Shown one piece after another: positions 1 to 11,291 of a stretch of 64,000 bases of DNA. The position numbers and the translations under genes are program-made. The stretch covers positions 15,520,616-15,584,615 of the forward strand of contig OY978530.1 of the NCBI GenBank assembly GCA_963854835.1, written 5' to 3'. Position 1 is the first letter of the stretch; each line of letters starts with the position of its first letter. The notes beneath the pieces were generated by a model. That model saw only the letters and a program-made list of their open reading frames with translations. It had not been told where the DNA came from and did no database searches. Source of the stretch: Megamerina dolium (taxonomy: Eukaryota > Arthropoda > Insecta > Diptera > Megamerinidae).

Positions 1-78
1 ACAGAGATGGCTGGCGAAGCATATTATATTCGGTCTAAATCGATATTCGGTTGTTATGGCCACATAAGTAAGTAAGTA
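1..78 (+). mobile_element. 3' end of an RTE-like LINE
   Basis: The sequence matches the last ~75 bases of the full RTE-like LINEs at 5858-10018 and 36490-40342, including the GGCCACATAAGTAAGTAAG tail. The tail is a TAAG repeat rather than poly(A), as seen in RTE-type LINEs. The body lies outside the window. It abuts the 3' end of the opposite-strand jockey-like LINE. Confidence 0.85.
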
Positions 79-299
79 TTTTTTATATTACACGTAATTT
101 TATTGACTAAATGACAAAGAGCTATTTACAAATAAAATGCATGTCGTCTGACTGCAACTAATTTTACAATACATTAACTAACAAGCAATTTACTTCGATT
201 AATAGATATTAAATATAATTTTTCTGCAATTTAAACCAAGAATTTTATCTGATAAGATCACAAGGTTTGGTTCTGCATAGTCGTCGTTCCATAGCACCA

Positions 300-1595
300 G
301 TGTTGCAAAGTTTCTTCGTGCTGTTTTGCCAGGTTCTTAATAGTTGCATCCACCGTATCAACTCCTAGGTCGCGCTGGAGGTCAGTATTTCGTATGAACC
401 AAGCCGCGTTCTCAATGCACCTTACAAATTTGTTTTGAAACCTTTGAATTATGTTAACGTATCTTTTGCTATCACAACTTCAGAGTTGCGCACCGTACAT
501 CCATATTGGTTTCAGTATTTGGTTGTAAACTGCAATTTTGTTGTATATGGATAGCTTGGATTTTCTACCCACTAACCAATGTATATTTCGGTATATCAAA
601 TTTTATACGCCGCTTTTTTGTCCAAGAAGCAATATCGTTGACTGCAACTTGAAGTTCGTGTGTTGAATCAGTCTCTGTTTCTCCAGCGGTTATAAGTTGG
701 CTGCAAATGTCGATGTGGTGTAATTGTCGCTGGTAGGAAGATCGACCTTATAGAGTAGATAAAGCAGAGGTCCCAAGACGATGCCTTGCAGTACTCCAGC
801 TCTGATTTCCTTTAGCATTGAATATTTGTCTTGTTGTTTCACTCTAAAGTAACGTTCTGTGAGATATGAGTTTATAATATGGAAAAATCCTCCTCTAGTG
901 CTTTTTTAATTGTGTGCGTGATTCTATGAGCCAGGTCCAATGTCGAGTACTTGTTGCGAAAACTAAATTGATGTGTTGGTATCACCTGTCTCATTTCTAC
1001 AACAGGCTGAATCCTTTTGATTAAAAGTTTTTCAAATAGTTTGGATAGCATTGGTAGTAGAGAAAACGGTCGATATGATGTCAATTCATGTGGAGGTTTC
1101 CCAGATTTTTGAATCATTATTACCTCTGACACTTTCCAGTATACGGAAATATGTTTCAGACTGAAGCAAGCATTGATTATTTTTGTTGACAAGGCAATAA
1201 TTTTTGTAGGTAGTTGTTTAAATATTTCAGCAGTTACAAGGTCATAGCCTGGATATTTTTTGGATTTCAAGCTTTTCCTAATTTCTATTGACACTTCAGA
1301 TTCTGTTGTGTATTCGATTTCTAAGTTATTTTCTTGATTTCGGAGCTCGAACACAATATCATGCCCTTCGTTAAGAGTAAAAGTATCGGCAAGGTATTCT
1401 GCAAATACTTCTGCCTTTTGGCTATCATTTTTTTCCCATTTCTCATTCGCTATTTTGATTGGCGCAGAGTGAATTGTGGGTTGTTTTAATTTCTTTGTGC
1501 ATTTCCATAACGAGTTGTCCGTTTTGTCATCTGCGGAAAATCTTTTTATGTATTTGCTTATAATATTCATTCTTGAAGAGTTTAATTGCAATATA
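300..1595 (-). pseudogene. Reverse transcriptase part of jockey-like LINE A
   Basis: An open stretch at 872-1595 carries the RT fingers and palm of a jockey-type LINE, with SYRPFSLLPMLSKLFEKLL and the preceding YPGYDLVTAEIFKQLP block. A frameshift near 872 separates it from the rest, where LQGIVLGPLLYLLY (about 753-795) marks the palm before the catalytic loop; the YADD box itself is not readable. The C-terminal region reads to about position 300 with several stops. The open frame continues about 60 bases into the Tc1 element at 1596, which is accidental. Confidence 0.8.
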
Positions 1596-3162
1596 CAGAG
1601 GGTGGCCAAATTATTATGGACTCTTGCATTTTCAATGAAATTCGTAATAAGCAATACAAAATTATCAAAATATTATTATTATATATATATATTTTTTTTC
1701 CATTTTTAAACAAATTAAATATAAAAAGATTTAATTTTACTCAATATTTTGTGGAACATCCTTATTGTTTTATTACCTCTTTTATACGGCGTGGCATACT
1801 TTCTATGCATTTTTTGGCACACGTGGCTATTTCTGGATTATTAGTCCAGACATCTTTTAACCTTTCGATGAGTTGGCTTTTATTTGTGATAGTTTCCTTA
1901 GCAACAATACCTTTCGTAGTCGCCCACAAATTTTCGATGGTATTCATGTCCGGTGAATTATCTGACCAGGGCAAAATTTTAATTTTTTTTGTGCCAGATA
2001 ATTTGTCACAACTTTTGCTTTATGGCACGGAGCAGAATCGTGCATAAACGTGAAATTATCAGACCCTGGGAACCATTTGTTTAACTGGGGGAGCAGTTCG
2101 TTCTGGAGAACCTGCAGGTATTGGTCTTTGTTCATCATTCCCTCTACAAAATAAAGTGGCCCAAGGCCTCTAGATGAAATAAACCATTACTTTCAGAGGA
2201 TGCTTGACCCATTCAACGAGGCAATCTTTGTTAAATTTCTCTCTGGTCTTCTACGTACGAATGTTGATTTATCTAGTAAAATCTCAAATGTGGATTCATC
2301 TGAAAAACCAACCTATTATAAAGAGAGCATTTATTTAATTGACTTTTTGTGCAAGCCTTAGATATTTTTACTTTATTCCAGTAATTAGTTGAATTGTTAG
2401 CATGTTTTTTTGCCCACAATGTACGCGCTTTCTTCATGGCAGGTTTTTACCTTGGTTTTTTGTGGGACGGTGGCCAGTAAAACCGAATTCTTGAAGGCGC
2501 CTACTAAGCGTTCGCTCAGAAACATTAGCATCCTCAGCGATGTTCTTGAAAATGTGACTACTTTTTTCCTATTTTGCATGCATATGTCACGAATTTTGCG
2601 ATCATCCCTCTGAGAAGTCATTCGTTTTCGCCCGCATTTCCCTACTCTTTTGCTGCCAAAGTCAAAACAGTTGCAAGTTTTTGCTTGAAAACACTCACTC
2701 AAGATTTTGAGACTCCAGTTCGTTTTGAAATCTCTCTGATTGACAAAGAAGTATGCTGCAGGAGTGCTTTTATTGCAAATTTTTTTTGCATCAGAAATAT
2801 CGGGTGATTTTCCCATTTTCTGTTAAAAAAATCAAATTATTTTTATCGGAAAATGACAAAAAAATAATCTGTACTTAGCAATCTGTTCAGTATTTCGCGG
2901 TTATATTTTTAGTTTTTTTATAATAACACTTTATATCAAAAAATCCACTAACAAAAATATTAAATGAATCGCACTAATTTTATAAAAAGCCCCGTTACTT
3001 AATAACGGATAAAAATTGAATTGACATTTAAACGTCAAAATAACAAAGGGAATTCAGGCAACAGAAAGCATTAACTAGTAAATTTGTATATTTTATGAGG
3101 ATGATACAGTAATGATTCAAAATCAAAATTGCAAGTGTCCATAATAATTTGGCCACCTTCTG
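1596..3162 (-). mobile_element. Tc1-type DNA transposon, complete ends
   Basis: Terminal inverted repeats of about 40 bp begin CAGAGGGTGGCCAAATTATT at 1596 and, in reverse complement, CAGAAGGTGGCCAAATTATT at 3162. A TA dinucleotide flanks each side (1594-1595 and 3163-3164), the expected Tc1/mariner target duplication. The 1567-bp length is normal for an autonomous Tc1 element, but the transposase is broken. It lies inside the jockey-like LINE and is therefore younger than it. Confidence 0.93.
1762..2816 (-). pseudogene. Tc1-type DDE transposase, frameshifted
   Basis: The N-terminal part begins MGKSPDISDAKKIC at 2816 and should hold the paired helix-turn-helix domain. The catalytic part shows the second acidic residue in HDSAPCHKAKVV (around 2000-2050) and the C-terminal signature NSPDMNTIENLW (around 1900-1960), whose glutamate is the third catalytic residue of DD34E transposases. 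At least three frameshifts and several stops separate these blocks, so no active enzyme can be made. It fills most of the element, as in intact Tc1 relatives. Confidence 0.88.
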
Positions 3163-4141
3163 TATATTTCTTTAGCCATTTTATTTAATTATTTTTTGTC
3201 AACTGGGCTTCGTGATTGATGCCGTCGGCGACGTAGTTGTCTTTTACATTTAATCTTTACGATTATTTCCTTTGGGTATTTATATGCCGCCAAACCTATT
3301 TTAAGAGTAGGAGTACTATCCCAAGCTGCTCGCTGTATAGTTGTCGTAAAGTGTTGCACAGCATCCTCTAGTAACTGTTTCTATTTCTGTTACATTACTT
3401 TGAACTTCTAATATTTTCTTAATATTAGAAGTTCAAAGTCGGTATATTTATTAGATAAAGTTGACGGTAAGTCGTTACTTATTATCTCTCGCTCAGAATC
3501 ATGTAAATTGGTGAATGATCTGAGTTTAGATCTACTCCTTCATCAACTATCAAGTAGTTCTGCGAGACTTGATGTGTTCCAAAGAAATCAATTAAATTTT
3601 GATATTTTTGCGGATCAGAAGGCCAATAAGTTGGTTTGCCAGTAGAAATGTTTTTTTCAGAGCTTTGAAAAGCTCTCTTCTTTTAGTCGAGATCAGTCTT
3701 GAACCACAGTATGAATGCTTAGCATTGAAGTCACCACCGATGATGAATCTATTTTTATATGATTCAAAATGATGCTTGTATTGGCCGGATGTTATTTGTT
3801 GCCTCGGAGGACTGTATAGTGATGTAAGCAAAATCTTATTATTTATATCAAATGTCACAGTGGTAGCTTGGAATATATTAGAGAAAATCACTTTTCTTTG
3901 AAGAGTCTCAAGCCTTTCCTGATTATTAAGGCACTTCCTCCTCGAGCACTGTTGTTTGGATGTATAGTATCATATAATATATTTCATAATTTCTAAATTT
4001 AATGTAGGATTGGCTTGTAAAATGCGTCTCACCGATTAGGCACACATCTATTTTCTCTGAACTAAACACAACTTCTAATTAATTTTGACTTTTCATCAGT
4101 CCGTTCGCATTCCAAAGCATGATCTTTAGGATCTTAGGCAT
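3163..4141 (-). pseudogene. Endonuclease domain of jockey-like LINE A (ORF2 start)
   Basis: ORF2 appears to begin with ATG at 4139-4141, reading LKIMLWNANGL, the usual opening of an APE-type LINE endonuclease. Further in are the conserved HPNNSARGGSA block and FIIGGDFNAKHSYCGSRL (about 3690-3760), the latter with the catalytic GDFNAKH motif. The enzyme would nick the target to prime reverse transcription. Frameshifts occur around 3600 and 3900. The link from endonuclease to RT contains the Tc1 insertion. Confidence 0.82.
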
Positions 4142-4748
4142 GCTCCTAGTCATATAATTTAGTTTCTAATTTCTGTAGGCGCGTTTCATGTGAAACTGTA
4201 AGTTTTGTAAGTTTGTATCTGTGAAAGCAGATCAATTTTATTTGTATTTGAAGTCTCGTCTTTAAGAAGCTCCGAGTAAGACATTTTTTACTTTGGGGTT
4301 CTTTTGAATATTTTTTAGTTTGATGCGTTGAGGGCACATCATCATTTGGCGTGGTTGTTTGTTTTTGCTGGTTTATACTTTCAGTAGTTCTTTCACAGTT
4401 AACATTCTGCTGAACTATATCTTTCAGACCAATAGTTTGATTTCTTATCTTTTGCAGCTCTTTAGCTACAATGCAATCCCTGTAATTTGCTGCGTGGGTT
4501 TCTCCTCAGTTCACGCATTTTGGATTTTCATCTATTGGTTTACTACATTCAACAGACTTGTGCTTGCCGGCGAATTTAACACATTTAGGTGGCTTGCAGC
4601 AGTATCTTTTCGTGTGGCCAAAAGATTGACATACTTTGAATTGCGGTATCAATTTTGATAGTCTCACAGGCTCAATTATAACTATTGACTTCAATATTGG
4701 TTTTAAGTCATATATCTTCTTTATATCTTCTGATGCATCGAAACTTAA

Positions 4749-5707
4749 CCCTTAACGTGTAACGTCGGGTTACTTGTACCCTGCCGAAACTGACTATACC
4801 TTATAGCTTGAAGGGGGCGGAAGGGGCGGGGCCAAACCAGGGTGGAAAAAACTGTACACTGGAAAGCTACTAGCTCCCCAAGGACCGACAGTTTAGTGCG
4901 TAAACAGCCGTTGTGGGAGCCAGGTCAAATTTGAAAAGTGCACAAGTGACCCGACGTTACACAGTACGTTGATCAAAGGCCGGAGGTGAGTAAATTGATT
5001 TTTCCTTTATTTTGATGGCTTTTGACTAGAAATTCATGTTTTTCATGTGGAATTGACAAATTTTTAGTTGTCATTTTTGTAGTTCTAAGACAGATAAAAA
5101 GACATTTCTATGCTGTGCCAAATGCCGTTATCCTGCGTGTGAAGATCACAGATATGAGTTATGTTTGGAATGTGCACAATAATTTTACCACAATTTTTTA
5201 TTTTTATGTTTTTTTTAACATTTCTTTTATTAATTAGTATATTTGATGTCATTTGTATGAATAAAATTGAATAAAATAAATACATTGTTTGTTTTATTGT
5301 GAATTTGACATATTTACGTATCTTCGAAAAAATGCGATTTTGATGTTCAAAACATAAGTATCCTGTTTAATTGTACATATTTCCAATATTTGTTTCTTTA
5401 ACGTACTGTTCTTAAGCTTTAATTTCCCGTTTGAAAATTTAAAAAATATTGGTTTTTACCAAAGTTATGATTTTTTGAAAAAAAATGTCCATTTTCCACG
5501 TTTTTGTTTGTTTAAACAGTTATATTGTTTAAACAAATTTAAACATCGGTAATATAGCGATTGATTCTTAAAATAGAATCCTCAATAAAGTTTCGTGAAT
5601 TTTTTCAACTTTTTTTTTAGCACTTTTACGTACATTTTTAAGAGCCAGACACAAGTGACCCGACGTTACACAGAAGAGGTGCGAAAAACGACGTTACATG
5701 GCAAGGG
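4749..5707. mobile_element. Non-autonomous piggyBac-like element
   Basis: TTAA occurs at 4745-4748 and again at 5708-5711, and the enclosed 959 bp starts CCCTTAACGTGTAACGTCG and ends, in reverse complement, CCCTTGCCATGTAACGTCG. TTAA targets and CCC ends are piggyBac hallmarks. A subterminal motif containing GTAACGTCGGGT recurs near both ends (about 4760, 4950 and 5660), a likely transposase-binding sequence. Only the transposase C-terminal tail survives. The 5340-5707 end is repeated in the right arm. Confidence 0.88.
5084..5182 (+). pseudogene. C-terminal cysteine-rich tail of a piggyBac-like transposase
   Basis: One frame reads TFLCCAKCRYPACEDHRYEL followed by CLECAQ and a stop at 5180-5182. 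The C-C-C-H-C-C spacing matches the zinc-binding cysteine-rich domain at the extreme C-terminus of piggyBac transposases, which contacts the element ends. Nothing upstream encodes the catalytic core, so this is an internal-deletion derivative keeping about 33 codons. The bases before it (TTTTTGTAG) resemble a splice acceptor but may be chance. Confidence 0.65.
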
Positions 5708-6201
5708 TTAAAATAAATATATCCAGAGGTTTCTTCGTTTTCCAGCTCAGTTTGTTTATAGCCTTCAATGCATTAAAAGCTTGGGATTTTAGGTATACAA
5801 TAATAAGATTAGTTTTACACGAATGATGTAAGTGTTTAACTAGTAATCGAATAGGTCTGGTGGTGTTTCAGCAAAGTAACGTGTCTAATTGCCTCAACCG
5901 GGTCGAGCTAGCGCAATCCTTGTTGAACTCATCGCAAGTCAACTCACTGGTTGTCATGTAGTTTGTTCTGAGCGCTATGTGGCACCTTTATTTGTTAATG
6001 AGGGGTAGTCATGTAGCTTGCTCTGCTTACTATGTGATGGCGCCTTCATTATTAATGGGGCTCCTGCACGTGGCGAACACCAGGCAACGTCTTCCAGGCA
6101 CCTACTGGGAGGCGGCTGAAGTGCGTGGCGAAAATCTTCTCAGTTAGAGGTTGTGCGTTGGGTTTGGGACCGGTCACATAAAAAATGCGACCAGTGAATG
6201 A

Positions 6202-7276
6202 TATACAAATTACCTTACAGTCGGCTGGGGCTGACCATATTATACCCTGCATATGTAGGTATATCTATATACAGTTTGCTCGAATATCCATCTTTTTCTT
6301 TTATTTCCACTATTTTGTATGGGAGCTACATTAATAAGTAGGCGTGGGTCACCAGTTTTTTGAGGAACAATTTTTAATTATAATGCTAATGTACACCTAA
6401 AATATGGTTGAATTTAACGAAGTATTTTGTAAGTTATGGGTGTTTTAAGGGGTTTTTAAGATAATTCCAAGGCTTAGTAGTGGTTGTGGCTTGCTTCATT
6501 CTAATAAATCTAATTATCTTTACAATATTTATCAACACTTTGTCCTACGCTGAAAGGTTCGTAAGTTATAGCGGCTAAAATTTTGTTTCAATTTTCGCAA
6601 ATTTTCATGGTAGCCCCATTAAGAAGTGGGCGTGGCATATTGATTTTTTGCACAGATTATTTCTGACTATCATATTAATATAAGTGTCAATTATGGTTAT
6701 TCTAGACAAGATTGCAGAAGTTACAACTGTTCCAATTTAAAAGAAATTCAGTCATTTTGTATGGGGGCTACTATAAATAGTGGGCGTGGCAAGCCCATTT
6801 ATGTAAGTCTAGTTTATCTTACAATAATAATCCACACCTTAAATCTCGTTGTTCTACGCTAAACAGTTTATAAGTTATGGGGCTTAAACGTTTTTGTTTA
6901 ATACCCTCGAATTTGTATGGGAGCCCCAATAAGAAGTAGGCGTGGAACGTTGATTGCCATATTATTTGCGACTACGATATTAATCTAAGTGTCAATTATG
7001 GTTATTTTAGACAGAAGATTGCAGAAGTTACAGCTGTTTCAATTTAAAAGAAGTACAGACACTTTATATGGGAGCTACTATAAATATACATTAAGTGAGT
7101 TATAGTAAATTAAAAATTTTGAAAATTCCGAGGTTAGTCGCTTTGAATACTTGGTGTGGGCGTGGCTACTGACCGATCATGCCCAATATTAATCCCCTCC
7201 GTACTCTTGGATGAGAGGATACTTATGCCAAATTTCGTAAAAATAGCTCAATATTTGGTCAAGTTATCCTGCGAAC
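6202..7276. repeat. Unclassified insertion with internal ~308-bp direct repeats
   Basis: This block interrupts the RTE-like LINE where the third copy (near 46340) carries its start codon and about 50 bp of leader. It has recurring phrases such as TTGTATGGGAGC and AGTGGGCGTGGC and no coding potential. Two halves (about 6601-6770 and 6909-7078) are similar at a spacing near 308 bp. Similar wording is common in fly intergenic repeats, but I cannot assign a family. The same insert is present, shorter, in the right arm. Confidence 0.6.
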
Positions 7277-8244
7277 GAAAACGAAATAAGGATATGTACC
7301 TGGAATGTCCTGCCCCTGTATAGGGAGGGTGCCTCTATCCAGCTGGTTGATGTCCTCGAGAAATGCAGAGCTGACATCACCGCTCTCCAGGAAATGCGAT
7401 GGACGGAACAGGGCTGCTCCAAAAGAGCGTCCTGTGATATATACTACAGTTGCCATGCTGGACAGCACGAATTAGGATGTGGATTTTTGGTAAGCAATAG
7501 CCTACGACATCTTGTCTCACATTTCACGCCTGTGAATAAACGGCTGGCCACAATCCGCATCAGGGCAAAATTCTTCAACATCAGTCTTATATGTGCCCAC
7601 GCACCGACGGATGAGAAGGACAATCTGATCAAGGAGAGCTTATTTCAGCGCCTCGAAGAAGCTTATGACCGCTGCCCCCGCAACGATATCAAAATCGTGC
7701 TTAGCGACTTTAATGCCAGGGTGAGCTAGGAAGGTACCTTTGGTCCAACTGTCGAAAAATTCAGCCTCCACCTGAAAACCTCCTATAACGGAATGAGGCT
7801 GATCGATTTCACCGCAGCACGAAACATGGTAATTGGTGCTACCAGACTCCAACATCTCGACATCCACAAAGCGACATGGCTGTCTCCAGATCGACGTACA
7901 AGAAACCAAATTGATCATGTGGTGATTGACGGAAGGCATGCTTCCAGTGTGATGGACGTGAAATCGATCCGTGGTGCCAACATCGACTCGGATCACTACC
8001 TTGTTGCAGCTAAGGTGCGCACACGCCTATGTGTCGCAAATAACAAGAGAAGTCCCACACAGAGAGAGCTCGACGTCAGTAAGCTGCGATCACCAGAGAC
8101 AGCAGATGCATTTGCTACTCGACTATCGGATCTGCTTATGCAGAACACTCCCCCACTTGATGATACATGCGCACGGTGGACACATATATTCCACTCCATG
8201 ACTACTGCTGCCGAGGAGGTAATCGGTTACTACCGGGCTCTTTA
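7277..8244 (+). pseudogene. RTE-like LINE endonuclease domain (left copy)
   Basis: APE-type endonuclease, cutting target DNA to prime reverse transcription. Visible blocks are ADITALQEMRWTEQG (near 7365-7410), KIVLSDFNARVS (near 7690-7728), where the usual GDFNAR is SDFNAR, and the C-terminal NIDSDHYLVAAKVRTRL (near 7980-8030) with the catalytic SDH. The first codons are out of frame with the rest, a stop follows NARVS at 7727, and the frame shifts before 7793. The equivalent right-arm gene has the same lesions. Confidence 0.83.
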
Positions 8245-8344
8245 AGAATGAGTGGTATTATCAGGAGTGCCGTGACGCTACCGCAGAGAAAGACGCAGTC
8301 TACAGAAAACTCTGCGTGCAGGCGCAACACGAGCTATTAAGGAG

Positions 8345-9890
8345 TTGTATAGAGAGAAAAGGAGTGCAGAGAGACGTCTTTTCAGGCGCAAGAAAAGGGA
8401 GCTGGAAAGACGCGAGTGTGAGGAGATAGAGATGTGTACCGACAAGAATGAGACTCGAAAATTCTTTGAAAAGATCAAGCGCCTGAGTGGCGGTTGCCCG
8501 ATAACCCCAATTATAGATGATGGTGTTGATGTTCCACAACCCGACGACGACGAGGTTGAAACGGCCATTTTAAGGCTGAAGAACAACAAAGCTGCAGGTG
8601 CTGATGGCCTGCCTGCCGAGTTATTTAAAACCGGAGGTGACGAGCTGCTCGTCTGTATGCACCAGCTCATAAGCAGAATATGGTCGGATGAAAGCATGCC
8701 TGATGATTGGAGGCTCAGTGTTCTCTGTCCCGTACATAAAAAAGGAGACCACACAATTTGCGCCATCTACCGTGGAATAAGTCGCCTGAGCATCGCATAC
8801 AAGGTTCTATGGATCGTACTGTGTGAAAGGTTGAAGCCCATGCTCCACATCCTGATTGGACCTTATCAGTGATGCTTCAGACCTGGTAAATCCACCGTCG
8901 ACCAGATTTTCACACTACGCCAAATCCTGGAGAAGACCCAGGAAAAACAGATAGACACACACCACCCATTTGTTGATTATAAAGCCGCTTTCGACAGTCC
9001 GGTAAGGGATTACCTCTACGCAACAATGTTTGAGTTCGGTATTCCTGCAAAGCTCATTCGACTTTGTAGAATGACACTGCATAACTCCCGTTGTGCAGTG
9101 GAAATTGGGAAGGACCGTTTAATACCGTTTAATACCGAACGGGGTTTCAGACAAGGTGATTCGTTATCATGCGACTTCTTCAATCTTATTATGGAGAAAA
9201 TAATACGAGCTGCTAATCTATGACATAATGGCACTATATTCAACAAAAGTGGCATGCTGTTAGCGTATGCCGACGATATTGACATAATCGGCGTGAATAC
9301 GCGAGCAGTCAGTGCAGCGTTCTCAGAGTTGGAAACAGAGTCGCGTCGGATGGGTCTTACGGTGAACGAGGGCAAGACGAAGTATCTAGGGTCAAAAACA
9401 AAGAATCCCGGCGTCTTGGACAGCACGTCACTGTTGACAACTACGCTCTTGAAGTAGTAAGGGACTTTGTCTATCAACAACTCTAATGACGTCAGCCTGG
9501 CGATCAGGCGTAGGATAACTCTTGCTAACAGGTGTTACTTTGGGCTGAGTAAGCAATTGAGAAGTCGAGCTCTCTCTCGAAGAACTAAAACTACACTCTA
9601 CAAGTCTCTCATCATGCCTGTCCTAACATATGGCGCTGAAGCCTGGACAATTTCCACCTCGGATGAGCGAATGCTTGGGGTTTTCCCGAATAAGGTACAA
9701 CCATGAGCTGTACAAGCTGTATGCCGATATTGACATAGTAAAGTGCATAAAAATCCAGCGGCTGCGCTGGATAGGTCATGTCGAGCGAATGGAAGAACAC
9801 GCTCCAGCTAAGAAGGTGTTATATTCGGAACCCGCTGGAGGACGACGCAGAAGAGGAAGACCTAACCTCCGGTGAAAGACCAAGTACTGG
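8345..9890 (+). pseudogene. RTE-like LINE reverse transcriptase (left copy)
   Basis: The open segment at 8345-8872 carries LKNNKAAGADGLPAELFK and the PVHKKGD block. A stop follows ILIGPYQ, then the fingers and palm resume at 9026-9223 (RGFRQGDSLSCDFFNLIMEK) and 9254-9457, where LLAYADDIDIIG gives the catalytic aspartates. The tail includes RRITLANRCYFGLSKQLR and RLRWIGHVERMEEHAP, a C-terminal signature of this LINE group. At least five stops or frameshifts are present. Confidence 0.87.
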
Positions 9891-10018
9891 AGAACCTGAC
9901 GGCGCTTGGAATTTCTAACTGGCGCCAGCTAGCAAAGAACAGAGATGGCTGGCGAAGCATGTTATTTTCGGCCTAAATCGATATTCGGTAGTTATGGCCA
10001 CATAAGTAAGTAAGTAAG

Positions 10019-10816
10019 AGGTTTAAGCGATGATCGATGGATTGAGAGTGAGCGAATAGCTACATGATGTAGGGGATTAGAATTTTTAGTTTATAAGCTA
10101 TGTGGTTGATATAGCAGGTGGATATACACTTGTATATATGTATATATGTATGGTTATGGCTATAGTTAAGGATTACATACATATTAAAAAGCTGCGTGAA
10201 TGTATATCATTTTCGAATGATTCTCTTTACTCTCAAAATATGTATAATATTTGCAAAGCATATCTAAATAGAATGAGAATGAGTGAGAGTGAAATATTAG
10301 GCAAATATAACACTCCACTCATTTCTTGTACAAGAAATATTACACACATTCGTTTTTTCTCTTCAAATAAATGAATGTTTGAGAGTACTACGAGAGTTTA
10401 GAGTACTATGAGCGTGTTGTACATTATAATTGCTGTCGCTTTTCATGAAAGGAATTGATGATTTGTATTACTGCGTCTTGCCGCGTCATGTTGTCTTATC
10501 TACAGTATTTTTTCCTTATATGTATTGTAATGTAACGTTAAGTATTAAGATTATTGTGAAATTAGAATAAAATATTGATGTCTAATTTTAAGATTACTAA
10601 ATAAGCATATTATTATATATTTATATACAATATAAAAATGAGTAAATAAATATTAGATATTATATTTAGTATTAAGATTATTGTGAAATTAGAATAAACA
10701 ATTTTATGTCTAATATTAAGATTACTAAATAAGTATATCATTATATATGTTACATAAATAAAATAATATATATTACATACAATATGAATATATAAATGAA
10801 TATAAAAAATGTAAAT
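10019..10816. other. Non-coding AT-rich tract between RTE-like LINE and Maverick genes (left arm)
   Basis: No convincing coding sequence. Two similar stretches (about 10541-10640 and 10669-10760) share GATTATTGTGAAATTAGAAT and the following bases at a ~130-bp spacing. Short AGTACT-containing repeats occur near 10382-10412. This could include the terminal region of the Maverick, but I could not identify a matching opposite terminus. The tract is mirrored at 35692-36489. Confidence 0.6.
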
Positions 10817-11290
10817 CAATACATTTTCATTTCAAAATTCAAAAATTTTCTTAAGGCTCTAACATTGATTAAAGCACAGTTTTGATTATGAATTATACAA
10901 CCATCAAAATAACCATATTTTTGTCTAACTTTTTTCAAATTTTTTACATCTGTAATCATCTAAATTAAATATATTTCAAAGTTTAATATAAATTTCACAA
11001 TTAAATAAATTTTCCCGTATTAAATTTGATAAGCTCTGTAATGTGATTGATCCTGTATCCCATTTAATGTTGTGAAGTTTTGGTGTAATCCTCATTTCCT
11101 CAATAATGCTAAAGGATATTGCCACATCCTTTAAAATAAATTTATTTTCGGGCCCCTTAAATCCTTGAATATCAACAACTACTTTTTGTATATAATTAGA
11201 ATGCATTTTTATATATCCTTTTGATATTTCAAATTGAAAATTCCGTAATAAATGTCTTTGCTCTTTGAAGAATAAGATCGTACTGAACAT
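10817..11290 (-). pseudogene. Maverick conserved ORF downstream of the major capsid gene (left copy)
   Basis: A 104-codon ORF (10976-11290) with VVVDIQGFKGPENKFILKD, followed after a frameshift by a cysteine/histidine-containing tail (GCIIHNQNCALINVRALRKF, about 10817-10930). This arrangement of a DIQGFK block and a C-terminal Cys/His tail is, as I recall, found in an uncharacterised protein of Mavericks and related insect elements. Its role is unknown. The gene follows the major capsid protein by 1-2 bases, as in the right copy. Confidence 0.6.
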
Positions 11291-11291
11291 A

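Larger units (their letters stand above)
79..5857 (-). mobile_element. Jockey-like non-LTR retrotransposon A, interrupted
   Basis: Read on the minus strand this is a LINE with gag (zinc knuckles), apurinic endonuclease and reverse transcriptase in the jockey order. The 3' end is near position 79, where a short T run may be the poly(A) tail; the 5' end is lost at 5857, where the RTE-like LINE of the left arm starts. Two younger elements split it: a Tc1-type transposon (1596-3162) in the endonuclease-RT region and a piggyBac derivative (4749-5707) in gag. No RNase H domain was seen. Stops and frameshifts throughout mean it is dead. Confidence 0.85.
4146..5857 (-). pseudogene. Gag-like ORF1 of jockey-like LINE A, split by a piggyBac derivative
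   Basis: The part at 4506-4694 encodes a run of degenerate CCHC knuckles (CQSFGHTKRYCC, then KCVKFAGKHKSVEC), typical of a jockey ORF1 nucleic-acid-binding protein. The reading frame continues on the far side of the piggyBac-like insertion (5708-5857) as AFNALKAINKLSW, so the two halves belong to one gene once the element and one TTAA are discounted. The N-terminus is missing beyond 5857. The half at 5708-5857 lies in the large inverted repeat. Confidence 0.8.
5858..10018 (+). mobile_element. RTE-like non-LTR retrotransposon, left-arm copy
   Basis: A near full-length LINE with a 5' region beginning GTCTGGTGGTGTTTCAGC, an APE-type endonuclease, a reverse transcriptase and a TAAG-repeat tail. 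No RNase H domain is visible. Single-ORF EN-RT organisation and a simple-repeat tail fit the RTE group, though I cannot run a phylogeny. About 1 kb of unrelated repeat (6202-7276) replaces the start-codon region. Stops and frameshifts are shared with the right-arm copy, so it was already dead when the arms were duplicated. Confidence 0.85.

Noticed and set aside
1586..2047. 153-codon plus-strand frame in the Tc1 element
   Set aside because: Antisense to the transposase DDE region; no domain visible in this sense.
8278..8766. 162-codon minus-strand frame (also at 37742-38230)
   Set aside because: It is antisense to the RTE-like RT, whose sense frame has the conserved motifs.
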